DNA from: Ruegeria lacuscaerulensis ITI-1157
Lineage (GTDB): Bacteria; Pseudomonadota; Alphaproteobacteria; Rhodobacterales; Rhodobacteraceae
Direction of reading: 5' to 3'
Assembly: GCA_000161775.1 (NCBI GenBank)
Contig: GG704596.1
Span: 1,883,593-1,947,592, forward strand
DNA: 64,000 bases
Under the pieces are notes generated by a model. It was not told the origin of the DNA and made no database searches. It worked only from the letters and a program-made list of their open reading frames with translations. Every line of letters begins with the position of its first letter. The stretch's first letter is position 1. The translations under genes were made by a program, and so were the position numbers. Of the stretch, positions 41,157 through 50,092 are shown in pieces.

Positions 41157-42932
41157 ATGCACGCTTATCGCAGCCATACCTGCGCCGATCTGACCGCCGC
41201 CAATGTTGGTGAAACCGTCCGCCTGTCGGGTTGGGTTCATCGGGTGCGAGATCACGGCGGCGTGCTGTTCATCGACCTGCGTGACCACTATGGGGTGACC
41301 CAGGTCCTGTGCGATGCTGACAGTGCCGCGTTCAGCGCGTTGGAGAAAGTGCGCTCGGAATGGTGCATCCGCATCGACGGCACGGTCAAGGCGCGCGACC
41401 CCGAGTTGGTGAACCCCAAGCTGCCCACCGGCGAGATCGAGGTCTATGTCCGCGAACTGGAAGTGCTGGGCGCGGCCGAGGAACTGCCGCTGATGGTGTT
41501 CGGCGATCAGGAATACCCCGAGGAAACCCGCCTGCGCTATCGTTATCTGGACCTGCGCCGCGAGGCGATGCAGCGCAATATGGCACTGCGCTCGGACGTG
41601 ATCGCGAGCATGCGCCGCCGCATGTGGGATCAGGGTTTCCGCGAATACCAGACGCCGATCATCACGGCCTCCAGCCCCGAGGGCGCGCGCGACTTCCTGG
41701 TGCCCTCGCGCCTGCATCCGGGCAAGTTCTACGCGCTGCCGCAGGCGCCGCAGCAGTTCAAGCAGCTGATCATGGTGTCGGGCTTCGACAAGTATTTCCA
41801 GATCGCGCCCTGCTTCCGCGACGAGGACCCGCGCGCCGATCGCTCGCCCACCGATTTCTACCAGCTCGACCTCGAGATGTCCTTCGTCACCCAGCAGGAC
41901 GTGTTCGACACGATCCAGCCCGTGCTGACCGGCATCTTCGAAGAGTTCGGCGGCGGCCGGAAGGTCGACAAGGTCTGGCCGCAGATCTCCTACAAGGACG
42001 CAGCGCTGTGGTATGGCACCGACAAGCCCGATCTGCGCAACCCGATCAAGATGCAGGTGGTGTCGGACCATTTCCGGGGGTCCGGTTTCGCGATCTTCGC
42101 CAAGCTGCTGGAGCAGGAAGGCACCGAGATCCGCGCGATCCCCGCACCGGGGGGCGGCAGCCGTAAATTCTGCGACCGGATGAACGCTTTTGCCCAGAAG
42201 GAAGGCCTGCCGGGTATGGGCTACATCTTCTGGCGCGAGGGCGAGAACGGGATGGAAGCAGCCGGCCCGCTGGCCAAGAATATCGGCCCCGAACGCACCG
42301 AGGCCATCCGTCAGCAACTGGGTCTGGGCAAAGGCGACGCGGCCTTCTTCCTGGGCGGCAAGCCCAAGGCCTTTGAAAAGGTGGCCGGCAAGGCCCGTGA
42401 CGTCATAGGCGAGGAACTGGGCCTGACCGACAAGGACCGGTTCGCCTTTGCCTGGATCGTGGATTTCCCGATCTACGAGAAGGACGAGGAAACCGGCGAG
42501 ATCGATTTCGAGCACAACCCGTTCTCGATGCCGCAGGGTGGCATGGAGGCGCTGCAGGGCGACCCGCTTGAGGTCAAGGGCTATCAGTACGACCTGGCCT
42601 GCAACGGCTATGAGCTGGTGTCGGGTGCGATCCGGAACCACAAGCCCGAAATCATGCTCAAGGCCTTCGAACTGGCCGGCTATGGCGAGGATGAGGTCAA
42701 AAGCCGCTTTGGTGCGCTGTTCAACGCCTTCCACTATGGTGCTCCGCCGCACGGGGGCTGCGCGGCCGGGATCGACCGGATCGTCATGCTGCTGGCGGAC
42801 GAGGCCAACATCCGCGAAGTCATGATGTTCCCGATGAACCAACGCGCCGAAGACCTGATGATGCGGGCGCCGTCGGACCCGACTTCGGATCAGCTGATGG
42901 AACTGGGCCTGCGGATCATTCCGCAGGACTGA
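41157..42932 (+). CDS. aspS: Aspartate--tRNA ligase
   Basis: The 591-residue protein has an N-terminal OB-fold anticodon domain ([20 protein letters not shown]), class II motif 2 ([18 protein letters not shown]), the GAD-type insertion typical of bacterial enzymes, and motif 3 ([18 protein letters not shown]). It charges tRNA with aspartate. Whether it also charges tRNA-Asn cannot be settled here. It stands alone with its own terminator. Confidence 0.98.
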   Translation: MHAYRSHTCADLTAANVGETVRLSGWVHRVRDHGGVLFIDLRDHYGVTQVLCDADSAAFSALEKVRSEWCIRIDGTVKARDPELVNPKLPTGEIEVYVRELEVLGAAEELPLMVFGDQEYPEETRLRYRYLDLRREAMQRNMALRSDVIASMRRRMWDQGFREYQTPIITASSPEGARDFLVPSRLHPGKFYALPQAPQQFKQLIMVSGFDKYFQIAPCFRDEDPRADRSPTDFYQLDLEMSFVTQQDVFDTIQPVLTGIFEEFGGGRKVDKVWPQISYKDAALWYGTDKPDLRNPIKMQVVSDHFRGSGFAIFAKLLEQEGTEIRAIPAPGGGSRKFCDRMNAFAQKEGLPGMGYIFWREGENGMEAAGPLAKNIGPERTEAIRQQLGLGKGDAAFFLGGKPKAFEKVAGKARDVIGEELGLTDKDRFAFAWIVDFPIYEKDEETGEIDFEHNPFSMPQGGMEALQGDPLEVKGYQYDLACNGYELVSGAIRNHKPEIMLKAFELAGYGEDEVKSRFGALFNAFHYGAPPHGGCAAGIDRIVMLLADEANIREVMMFPMNQRAEDLMMRAPSDPTSDQLMELGLRIIPQD

Positions 42933-42950
42933 GACAGTCGTACAATTTCA

Positions 42951-42987
42951 AAGGCCACCCAGCCCGAGGTTGGGTGGCCTTTTTTTG
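42951..42987 (+). terminator. Terminator after aspS
   Basis: Arms AAGGCCACCCA (42951-42961) and TGGGTGGCCTT (42971-42981) form an eleven-base perfect stem with a nine-base loop, followed by T6. It starts 18 bases past the aspS stop. Confidence 0.95.
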
Positions 42988-43194
42988 CCGACCGAAGGAT
43001 GAACCCTGTCCGGTCAAGCGGGGGGCTTGCCGGGGCAAGATCTGTCAAGGTTCGTTGATCGCAGTCATATTCAGCCCGTCGCGTACCGGTTCGCGAGTCG
43101 TGAGATTGATCCGTATCGCCTTGGCTTGCCTTCTTATTTGTCGGTACCACAAGGCACATAAAAGAGTGGCAATGACGAAGTATGTAGCGGTCAT

Positions 43195-43914
43195 TCAGAT
43201 TGCCTCGCGTCTTCCCAGCCGGTTCTGAACAAGGCCGGCAACCCTGGCCGCATGGGGTGCCACCGGAGCGCCACGGGCCCGTGAAGCGGCAAGCTGCCGC
43301 GCGGCCTCGGCCAAGACCGTGTCATTTGCGTCGCGTGCCACGCCTCCGAGGAACTGCGCCGCGTAGTCCAGCGTCCGGGCGTCCGTTGGCCCGGTCAGAA
43401 CGTCGGCGATATGAGCCATGTCGTCCTGATAGGCCATTGGGTCGGGTTTGACCTCCTCATCTCGAAATGAGGTCTGCGTGGTTGGGCGTCGGTCTTCAGG
43501 TAGCAGATCCAGTATCGTTTTCTGGAAATACGCGACGGATTTCAGTGGTTTGGCCAAGAACCCGTCAGCTCCGGCTCGCAGGGCCGATTGTTGCGCCCCA
43601 TCATCGCCGGAGATGCCGAGGATGACGCTGATCCGAGGGCTGGCGGCGTCAAGTTCCGCAATCAGGTCGGCCCCTGAGCCATCCGGAAGTCCAAGGTCCA
43701 CGATGATGACACTTGGGCGATAGATCTGGAGATGCCGCCGTGCGGACATCAGACAGTCTGCACGGCGAATCCGTGCGCCACTGTGCAAGCACATCAATCG
43801 CATCGCGTCGCAAGCATAGCGGCTGTCTTCGACGACCAGAATTGTCTGGCCCAACAACGGCCGACCGGCGCTGGGCGCAGGTGCAGAAGCGGTGAACGGC
43901 ACCGAATCGTCCAT
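43195..43914 (-). CDS. Response-regulator receiver protein with unknown C-terminal domain
   Basis: The 239-residue protein has a receiver domain at about residues 23-140, with the acidic pair Glu29-Asp30, phospho-acceptor Asp73 (VIIVDLGLPDGSG), Ser102 and Lys122 (FLAKPLKS). The last 90 residues are helical and Ala/Arg-rich, match no output domain I know, and could be an Hpt- or dimer-like bundle. No kinase gene is near. The start at 43914 follows AAAGGAG. It is divergent from mce. Confidence 0.85.
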   Translation of the reverse strand: MDDSVPFTASAPAPSAGRPLLGQTILVVEDSRYACDAMRLMCLHSGARIRRADCLMSARRHLQIYRPSVIIVDLGLPDGSGADLIAELDAASPRISVILGISGDDGAQQSALRAGADGFLAKPLKSVAYFQKTILDLLPEDRRPTTQTSFRDEEVKPDPMAYQDDMAHIADVLTGPTDARTLDYAAQFLGGVARDANDTVLAEAARQLAASRARGAPVAPHAARVAGLVQNRLGRREAI

Positions 43915-44048
43915 GGCGGTACTCCTTTCAACTAATGCCTCACGGTAGGAAAACCTGGCTAACATGGGGTTAACGCGCGTTTTGGCGCACTTGCCCTTTG
44001 GCAGGGCTGGCCCCATAAACGCCGCAACGCAGAACAGAGGAGACCGCC

Positions 44049-44453
44049 ATGATCGGCCGCTTGAACCATGTCGCCATTGCCGTGCCCGACCTCGAAGCGG
44101 CCTCGGCCCAATACCGAGACGCCTTGGGGGCCAAGGTGGGAGAGCCACAGGACGAACCGGATCATGGTGTGACCGTTGTGTTCATCGAGTTGCCGAACAC
44201 GAAGATCGAGTTGCTGTACCCGCTGGGTGACGACAGCCCGATTGCAGGGTTCCTGGAGAAGAATCCCGCGGGGGGCATCCACCATGTCTGTTACGAGGTC
44301 GAGGATATCATCGCGGCCCGTGACCATCTGAAGGCGACCGGCGCCCGGGTGTTGGGCAACGGAGAGCCCAAAATCGGTGCCCATGGAAAACCCGTCCTTT
44401 TCCTGCACCCCAAGGATTTCAACGGCTGCCTCGTGGAATTGGAACAGGTCTGA
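44049..44453 (+). CDS. mce: Methylmalonyl-CoA epimerase
   Basis: The 134-residue protein is a vicinal oxygen chelate fold: RLNHVAIAVPDLEAA with the first metal His, IELLYPLGDDSPIAGFLEKN, GGIHHVCYEVEDI with the next His, and a final CLVELEQV. It interconverts the R and S forms of methylmalonyl-CoA in propionyl-CoA breakdown. The mutase genes are not in the window. DUF1467 follows 22 bases downstream, a regular pairing in alphaproteobacteria. Confidence 0.93.
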   Translation: MIGRLNHVAIAVPDLEAASAQYRDALGAKVGEPQDEPDHGVTVVFIELPNTKIELLYPLGDDSPIAGFLEKNPAGGIHHVCYEVEDIIAARDHLKATGARVLGNGEPKIGAHGKPVLFLHPKDFNGCLVELEQV

Positions 44454-44475
44454 GCCAGATTGAGGAGGCGCCGCC

Positions 44476-44751
44476 ATGACCATTACAGCCGCGTTGGTTC
44501 TGTTTGCAGTCATCTGGTTTTTGACATTGCTGGTCGTTCTGCCGGTGCGCATCAAGACGCAGGGTGATCTGGGCGATATCGTGCCCGGTACCCATGCCGG
44601 TGCGCCTGAAGTGCACCACATGAAAAAGAAGATCTGGATCACCACCGGTATTTCGATAATCTTGTGGGCGATCATTGCAGGTATCATCGTTTCGGGAGTG
44701 ATATCGGTTCGGGATTTTGACTGGCTCAACCAACTTGAGGCCACAGGCTGA
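44476..44751 (+). CDS. DUF1467 family membrane protein
   Basis: The 91-residue protein has two membrane helices (about residues 5-24 and 53-75) joined by a loop with PVRIKTQGDLGDIVPGTHAG, the DUF1467 signature. Function is unknown; its steady position after mce suggests a link to methylmalonyl-CoA metabolism or simple co-transcription. A GGAGG ribosome binding site precedes the ATG. Confidence 0.88.
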   Translation: MTITAALVLFAVIWFLTLLVVLPVRIKTQGDLGDIVPGTHAGAPEVHHMKKKIWITTGISIILWAIIAGIIVSGVISVRDFDWLNQLEATG

Positions 44752-44801
44752 TCCCGAGCTTCTTCCGGCGGCCCTGCTAACCGTGACCGGAGGGGCGGGC
44801 C

Positions 44802-46120
44802 ATGTCCGGCAGAATATTGCTTGTCGTCTACGCAGCGGTGCTGTTGGCACCTTTGGTGCTGGCCGCCCTCCAGGGGCTTCCATTCCGGTCGTTTTGGGAT
44901 GAACTTGCCACCGGCGCCGGATTTCTGGCTTGGCCATTGTGCTGGTCGAGTTCCCTCTTTCCGGAAGGTTTCGTCTGGTCTCGCGCGGGATCGGGATGGA
45001 TGTGACGATGCGCTGGCACAGGGTGCTCGCACGCGTGGCCTTGGTTTTGGTTTTGGTTCACCCGTTCCTGTATCGGGGCATTCGAGGCCCGGCCTATCCG
45101 TGGGATACGACCCGGCAATTGACCCTGAGTTGGGAGCCTGAAGCGATCCTGCCCGGGGCAGTCGCATGGCTGTTGCTGCCCACGCTCGTAGGGCTGGCCC
45201 TGTCGCGAGCGGGTCTGGGCAAGAAATACCAGAACTGGCGCTTGGGGCATGGGGTGATGGCCATGGTCATCTGCGTGTTCGCCATTTGGCACGTATTGGC
45301 GGCGGGACGCTACAGCGCCGATCCTGTTTTGTCGTACCTTTGGCTGGCCCTGGGCGGCATCGCGGGGCTGTGTCTGCTGCGAGTTTACCTGTTGGCTCCA
45401 CTGGCCCGGTTGCGGCGGCCATGGCGCGTGGCGCGGACCGCAAAAGTGGCCGAGCGCACGTGGGAATTGGTCCTGGCTCCGGATGGCCATGAGGGTTTGA
45501 CCTATGAGGCTGGGCAGTTTGCGTGGCTGCAGGTCGGCCACGGACCGTTTTCCGTCGATGACAACCCGTTTTCAATCGCCTCGGCCCCTTCGGACGGACC
45601 CGAGCTTCGCTTTGTCATCAAGGAACTGGGCGATTTCACCCGCAGCCTTGGCCAGATCTCGGCGGGCGCACGTGCATTTGTGGATGGCCCGTTCGGGCAC
45701 TTGACCCCGATCGAATGCGATGCGCCCGGGATTGCGATGATCGCAGGGGGCGTTGGGATCGCACCAATGCTGGGTATTTTGAACGAATTGCGCGCACGCA
45801 ACGACCCGCGTCCGGTGACGCTGGTGTACGGAAACCGGGCGGCGTCGCAGATTGTCGACGGTGACAGGCTTGCCGCGATGGAACAGGCCGGCCATCTGCG
45901 ACTGGTGCATGTCCTGTCGGAACCGCCGCAGGACTGGACCGGAGAAGTGGGGTTGATCGACAGCGATTTGCTGCGCCGGACTTTCGACGACGACCAGCGC
46001 AGCACCTGGGTCTTTGTCTTGTGCGGGCCGCCCAAAATGCTGAGCGCCGTCAGGAAGGATCTGCTGGCGATGAAGGTCTCGGCTCGCCAGATCCTGAGCG
46101 AGGCCTTCGTCTATGATTGA
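44802..46120 (+). CDS. Ferric-reductase-like transmembrane oxidoreductase, apparent frameshift near the 5' end
   Basis: The N-terminal 43 codons (MSGRILLVVYAAV to ATGAGFLA) read in one frame behind a good GGAGGGG. The rest of the protein (LAIVLVEFPLSGRFR onward) reads in another frame from 44930. Adding one T near 44930 would restore one protein of about 439 residues. It has an N-terminal multi-helix haem domain (His in MRWHR, LVHPFL, LGHGVM and IWHVL) and an FNR-like FAD/NAD part (NPFSIASAP, GGVGIAPMLG, VLCGPPKM). It would pass electrons from NAD(P)H through FAD and haem across the membrane. The gene is either a pseudogene or the read has an error. It follows DUF1467 and converges on the EI24 gene. 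Confidence 0.75.
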
Positions 46121-46824
46121 CCGGCTGGAGCAGGGCGGTCGTTCAGCGCGTGGAAGATATGCGTGAACGTGGCCGCGCCAATGATCGGAACAGCCAGATT
46201 TACCACCGGGAACGTCAGCGGTATGGCCATCAAGGTTCCGGCCAGCCAGATGGTCGTGGAGTGACGTGCACGCATCCGGCGGGCCTCTGCCCGCCCCACG
46301 CGGCGCATGGCTGCCAAAGTGAAATATTCCCGGCCCAGCAGAAAGCCGTTCAATCCCCAGAAAATGAACGGGGCCAGGGGTGGAAACAGAACGTAGAGAA
46401 CCAGCGCCAACAGGTTGGCGACGATCAGCACACCCAGAAACCCGACCGAATCCAGGACCGCGTCACGGATCGGTGTACTGCCCACGGGGGGCAGTGTGGA
46501 GTAGTGCCGATCCTCGACAGCCTGGGCGACTTCGTCCAGAAACATTGAGGTGATGGCCGAGGCCACCGGCACCATCAGGAAAATGGGTAGAATCAGTACC
46601 AAAGCGATGCCCGAATAGTTCAGCACGTCATTCAGCCAAGGCACGGCCCCGACAAATGGCAGCGAAATCTCGGTTCCCGCCAGGTTGTTGATCAGCCAGA
46701 TGGCCCCGGCGCATGCCAGAACAAGCAGCACGACGGTCAGGCCGATACCGCGCAGCAGAACCGACCGGAATCTGGGGTCGCCGATTTGCCCCAAAGCCGC
46801 AAAAAAGGCGTTCAGAATGATCAT
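46111..46824 (-). CDS. EI24/CysZ-like membrane protein
   Basis: The 237-residue protein has about four to five hydrophobic helices and the EI24 features LPFVGAVPWLNDVLNYSG, FIFWGLNGFLLGREYF and AMRRVGRAEARRMRARH. CysZ members take up sulfate, but this branch has no proven function. The ATG at 46824 overlaps the stop of the nitroreductase gene (ATGA); a start four codons earlier is possible. The 3' end overlaps the convergent reductase gene by ten bases. Confidence 0.8.
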   Translation of the reverse strand: MIILNAFFAALGQIGDPRFRSVLLRGIGLTVVLLVLACAGAIWLINNLAGTEISLPFVGAVPWLNDVLNYSGIALVLILPIFLMVPVASAITSMFLDEVAQAVEDRHYSTLPPVGSTPIRDAVLDSVGFLGVLIVANLLALVLYVLFPPLAPFIFWGLNGFLLGREYFTLAAMRRVGRAEARRMRARHSTTIWLAGTLMAIPLTFPVVNLAVPIIGAATFTHIFHALNDRPAPAGQS

Positions 46825-47399
46825 CTCGATACCCATTCGGTAATGGAGTCCACATCCGGTCGGGGGCGTTCCGGCGGGACAGAGCTCTCGGTTGCGATAT
46901 GGATCAGACCCGCAACCCGCTCGTTCGGCCCAAGGCCGAAAGCACGTTCGCAGAACTCGCGGTCATGAGACTGCCAGCCGGACAGCCAGTTGGCCCCCCA
47001 ACCGGCCGCCAGTGCCGCGTTCAACAGCGCGAGGCACACCGCCCCGGCCGAGTATGTCTGTTCGATCGAAGGGATCTTTTCCGAAGGTTTCTGAACTTCG
47101 ATCACCGCAACCGCAAGCTGGCCCATGTCGAACTGGCTGCGGGCCTTGGCGATTTCGTCCGGGGTTTTTCCCAATGCGCGCCCGCGATCTTCCGTCAACT
47201 CGGCCAAGCGCGGCATCGCCCCTTTTTCCAGAACGATGAATCTCCAAGGTTCCAGTTTGCCGTGATCGGGGCTGCGGGCGGCGGCGGTCAGCAGCGGCAT
47301 CAGCTGTTCCCGTGTGGGGGCGGGTGCAACCAGGGTCTTTGCCGGGCGAGAGCGGCGAGATAACAGGAATTCCAGTGCGGCCGGGTTTTTCTGGGACAT
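46821..47399 (-). CDS. Nitroreductase family protein (YdjA-like)
   Basis: The 192-residue protein has the FMN-binding N-terminal LLSRRSRPAKTL, the AARSPDHGKLEPWRFIVL block and GAVCLALLNAALAAGWGANW, close to YdjA-type minimal nitroreductases. It would be a homodimeric flavin enzyme that reduces quinones or nitro compounds with NAD(P)H; its real substrate is unknown. It is the first gene of a pair with EI24. Confidence 0.88.
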   Translation of the reverse strand: MSQKNPAALEFLLSRRSRPAKTLVAPAPTREQLMPLLTAAARSPDHGKLEPWRFIVLEKGAMPRLAELTEDRGRALGKTPDEIAKARSQFDMGQLAVAVIEVQKPSEKIPSIEQTYSAGAVCLALLNAALAAGWGANWLSGWQSHDREFCERAFGLGPNERVAGLIHIATESSVPPERPRPDVDSITEWVSR

Positions 47400-47522
47400 A
47401 TGTTAATTTCCTTTACATTCGCATGACGTATCTCGGGCAGACGGGGGGCCGTTTCAAGGGTAAAATGCAAAACTGTCCAAACCTGTTCCACACCCGACCA
47501 ATGCACGCGCGGAGGTAGACGC

Positions 47523-47798
47523 ATGGCCAGACCCAAGGTCAGAAACCTGCCGGATTTGACCCATCTGGCCCAGCCGGGCCAGCACATCCAGGTGCGCGTC
47601 ACCCCCAAGGCCGCGCGCGACCGGATCCAAGCCGATGAAAGCAGCGTCCATATTGCGGTCACGGCGCCGGCCGAAGGCGGCAAGGCAAACCTGGCCGTCG
47701 CGCGGATCCTTGCCAAGGCCATGGGAATTGCGCCCTCGGCCCTGATCCTGAAGCAGGGACAGACCGCACGGAACAAGCTGTTCGTCTATGAGCCCTGA
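47523..47798 (+). CDS. DUF167 (YggU) family protein
   Basis: The 91-residue protein shows the DUF167 core: VRVTPKAARDRI, then VTAPAEGGKANLAVARILAK and LKQGQTARNKLFVYE. Structures of the family exist but function is unknown. It is a single gene whose stop lies 13 bases inside the 3' end of the convergent unknown gene. Confidence 0.9.
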   Translation: MARPKVRNLPDLTHLAQPGQHIQVRVTPKAARDRIQADESSVHIAVTAPAEGGKANLAVARILAKAMGIAPSALILKQGQTARNKLFVYEP

Positions 47799-48034
47799 TC
47801 CGGCGTCTCTCGGATCTGGTACACGCCTTCAGGCAAATCCAGAGCCGCGGCCAGATCTCGTAACTGGATCGGGGATAGGGTGATCTTCTGAATGCGGTCA
47901 GTGAGGGGGTCCAACTGCTCGATCGTCACGCATTCAGCAAAGCTGTTGATGACAACGTCTTCCTGCAGGGGGCCCGGGCCTTCATCAACCAGGGTAATCA
48001 CCGTCGAGTCGAATTCATGCTCAATCGAAAACAT
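47786..48034 (-). CDS. Hypothetical protein, 82 residues
   Basis: The protein starts MFSIEHEFDSTVITLVDEG and continues with a beta-rich acidic sequence ending in DLPEGVYQIRETPDQG. It has no signal peptide, Cys or recognised domain. Codon use and a plausible start at 48034 make it look real. I do not recognise the family, and no context suggests a role. Confidence 0.6.
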   Translation of the reverse strand: MFSIEHEFDSTVITLVDEGPGPLQEDVVINSFAECVTIEQLDPLTDRIQKITLSPIQLRDLAAALDLPEGVYQIRETPDQGS

Positions 48035-48151
48035 GACGCCAGAGTGCCCAGCCAAAAGACAGTTTGCAACCGCTGATTGGCTCGCGAAGAGTGGCCACCC
48101 TCACAGAGCCGCGCTAAGCTGTGCGTCCGGCTGAGATGGAAAGGACCCGGA

Positions 48152-48862
48152 ATGCGCCGTTTCTTGTTTTTGCTGGTACTGGCACTTGCCGGATGCGGCG
48201 TGCCAGCCGGGTACGACGTCTATGTGGCTGCCGAGGACTGGAACCCGTCCGCGCCGGCGATGCGCGATCGGGCCGAAACCTTCCGGCAGGTCAGCCGCGC
48301 TGTCGGGAATGCAGCCCGCGCGGAATGCGCAAGGCAGCCCGGTGGCCGGAACTGTGATTTCGTCATTCTCGTCGACCTGGACCCGTTTGAGAGCCCCAAT
48401 GCCTTTCAAACGCTCGACAAGTCCGGGCGGCCGCTCATCATTTTCACGCAGAAAATGATAAAGTCCGCCCGGAACGGGGACGAGATGGCCTTCGTCATGG
48501 GGCACGAGGCTGCCCATCACATCCTGGGCCATATCGCACGGCAGCTGGAATACCAAAAGGAAGCTGCGCGGATTTTCGGTGAAGAGGCCAGGGCACAGGG
48601 GGCCGGGCCCGAGGAGATCGATCTGGCGCGCGAGCTTGGGGCAGAAGTCGGCAGGCGCAGTTACACCAAGCAGTTCGAGTTGGAGGCCGACAGGATGGGC
48701 ACGGTCATAACCTACGCCGCAGGTTATGATCCGCTTGTGGGCATGGCCTATTTCGGACGCATTCCTGACCCGGGCGACCGGTTTTTTGCATCGCATCCAC
48801 CGAATGCCCGCCGTGTCGAGGCGGTGCTGGAGACGGTCACCGAGATGGGGTTGATCCAATGA
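48152..48862 (+). CDS. M48 family metalloprotease, lipoprotein
   Basis: The 236-residue protein begins with a lipoprotein signal (MRRFLFLLVLALAGC, Cys15 as acylation site). The zinc site HEAAHH at residues 118-123 is followed by the third ligand Glu in FELEADRMG, then a final FASHPPNARRVEAVLE. These are M48/BepA-like features. It is probably a periplasmic or outer-membrane-tethered protease in envelope quality control. It overlaps the IMPACT-like gene by four bases. Confidence 0.9.
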   Translation: MRRFLFLLVLALAGCGVPAGYDVYVAAEDWNPSAPAMRDRAETFRQVSRAVGNAARAECARQPGGRNCDFVILVDLDPFESPNAFQTLDKSGRPLIIFTQKMIKSARNGDEMAFVMGHEAAHHILGHIARQLEYQKEAARIFGEEARAQGAGPEEIDLARELGAEVGRRSYTKQFELEADRMGTVITYAAGYDPLVGMAYFGRIPDPGDRFFASHPPNARRVEAVLETVTEMGLIQ

Positions 48863-49227
48863 CCGAACTGACCAAGCTGGGCGTGGTTCTGACAGATCGC
48901 GGTTCAAAATATGCGGTGACCGGCGCGCAGGTCAGAAGCCGCGAGGACGTTGACGGGGTGTTGCGGATGCTCAAGTCCGACAAGAGCTATGCGAAAGCCA
49001 CACACAATACCTGGGCTGCGGTGTTGCCCAATGGCGCGCTCAAGGCGGATGACGGGGAAAGCGGGGCCGGTATGGTGATCCTGAAGATGCTGGAACGCGC
49101 GGGGCTGCGGAACCATGTGGTGATCGTGACGCGCTGGTACGGTGGCAAGAAATTGGGCGGCGACCGTTTCCGGAGGGTTCAGGACGCCACCCGCACCTAT
49201 CTGGAACATCTGGGCCTGCCATCTTGA
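48859..49227 (+). CDS. IMPACT/YigZ-like (UPF0029) domain protein, short form
   Basis: The 122-residue protein matches only the N-terminal UPF0029 domain of YigZ: THNTWAAVLPNG, DDGESGAGMVILKMLE and VIVTRWYGGKKLGGDRF. Normal YigZ is about 200 residues with a C-terminal DUF1949 domain that is missing here. Eukaryotic IMPACT regulates translation through GCN2; the bacterial role is unclear. It is coupled to the M48 gene by an ATGA overlap. An FNR-type box overlaps its stop codon. Confidence 0.82.
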   Translation: MTELTKLGVVLTDRGSKYAVTGAQVRSREDVDGVLRMLKSDKSYAKATHNTWAAVLPNGALKADDGESGAGMVILKMLERAGLRNHVVIVTRWYGGKKLGGDRFRRVQDATRTYLEHLGLPS

Positions 49228-49237
49228 CCTGCATCAA
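49224..49237 (+). promoter_or_regulatory. FNR/FnrL-type box ahead of the DUF6455 genes
   Basis: TTGAC-CTGC-ATCAA matches the FNR consensus TTGAT-N4-ATCAA at nine of ten bases. Its centre is about 65 bases before the first DUF6455 start. A TAGCCT at 49260-49265 lies where the -10 of a class II FNR promoter would be. This suggests oxygen-dependent activation. Confidence 0.6.
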
Positions 49238-49295
49238 GGGCTTGGCGCCGCGGATGCGTTAGCCTGACTTGGGTATGCCAGAGAAAGGAATGCCG

Positions 49296-49565
49296 ATGCC
49301 AAGCCGCGAGGTTCTGCGGCGTCACGCCGATTTGCTGGATCGGATGGCGACGAAACTGGGTGTCGATCTTCAATCCGTCGCCATAGCCGGAGACGTGTCC
49401 GTGGATGAAATCTCCGAGGCCGTGCTGCGCTGCTCCGGTTGCCCCGACCCAGAGCATTGCGCTTTCAGGTTGCGGCTGCAGGAGACCTCTGCAGAACCAC
49501 CGGAATACTGCCGAAACCGCGAGTTGCTGCAAGGTCTGATGCCATCGGCGGGACCAAGCCGATGA
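49296..49565 (+). CDS. DUF6455 family protein, copy 1
   Basis: The 89-residue protein is helical (VLRRHADLLDRMATKLGVDL) with four cysteines at 46, 49, 55 and 72 (C-x2-C-x5-C-x16-C) and a YCRNRELL ending typical of DUF6455. The start at 49296 has AAAGGA at a good distance; the ATG two codons earlier is too close. The pattern suits binding of a metal or Fe-S cluster, but that is inference. Its stop overlaps copy 2 by three bases (ATGA). Confidence 0.8.
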   Translation: MPSREVLRRHADLLDRMATKLGVDLQSVAIAGDVSVDEISEAVLRCSGCPDPEHCAFRLRLQETSAEPPEYCRNRELLQGLMPSAGPSR

Positions 49566-49831
49566 GGGCAATGGGCCAGATCATGCGCCACATGCGTCTT
49601 GTCCTGCGTATGGGGCGGGCTGCAGGGGTTGATCTGGTCGAGGCACACAAATCCGGTCGGTTGAGCCAAGCGGATTGGGCGGGCATGGTGCGGCGGTGCC
49701 AAAACTGTTCAGCGGCGCAACCGTGTCACGACTGGCTGGCGCGGCATGACACGTGCGGACCAACGTTCGAAACTTGTCCCAATCGGGCGATATTCAAGCA
49801 ACTCAGGAAACCAGAACGTCAGGAAACATGA
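49562..49831 (+). CDS. DUF6455 family protein, copy 2
   Basis: The 89-residue protein has cysteines at 46, 49, 55 and 72, exactly the same positions as copy 1, plus Cys65. Helix MRLVLRMGRAAGVDL and the tail TCPNRAIFKQL align with the first copy. It is translationally coupled to both neighbours by ATGA overlaps. It is clearly a tandem paralogue, though the sequences have diverged, so the duplication is old. Function is unknown. Confidence 0.78.
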   Translation: MRAMGQIMRHMRLVLRMGRAAGVDLVEAHKSGRLSQADWAGMVRRCQNCSAAQPCHDWLARHDTCGPTFETCPNRAIFKQLRKPERQET

Positions 49832-50088
49832 TGCAGCACATACGTTTGGGAGACATCGAGAAGCATTTCTGGCTGACGCGTTCGGTTGCACGCTGCATCG
49901 GAGTGTCGCTGAGCGAGGCCATGGCGACGGGGCAACTGACACCGCAGGGCTATGCGGAACTGGTCACGCGGTGCAGGGCTTCGGGATGCAGTGAGAAATG
50001 TGCGCAATGGCTGGCCGCTCGACAGCGCAGGGCTGATACGGCGCCCGAGTTCTGCGCCAACTCCGAATCGCTGAACAAATTGACTTGA
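49828..50088 (+). CDS. DUF6455 family protein, copy 3
   Basis: The 86-residue protein keeps the helical first half (FWLTRSVARCIGVSL) and the tail FCANSESLNKL, but its cysteines are at 49, 54, 58 and 76 (C-x4-C-x3-C) with an extra Cys23. The ligand spacing has therefore changed. It begins inside copy 2 (ATGA) and ends the apparent operon. It converges on the CDGSH gene, with four bases between the stops. Confidence 0.75.
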   Translation: MMQHIRLGDIEKHFWLTRSVARCIGVSLSEAMATGQLTPQGYAELVTRCRASGCSEKCAQWLAARQRRADTAPEFCANSESLNKLT

Positions 50089-50092
50089 CTGT

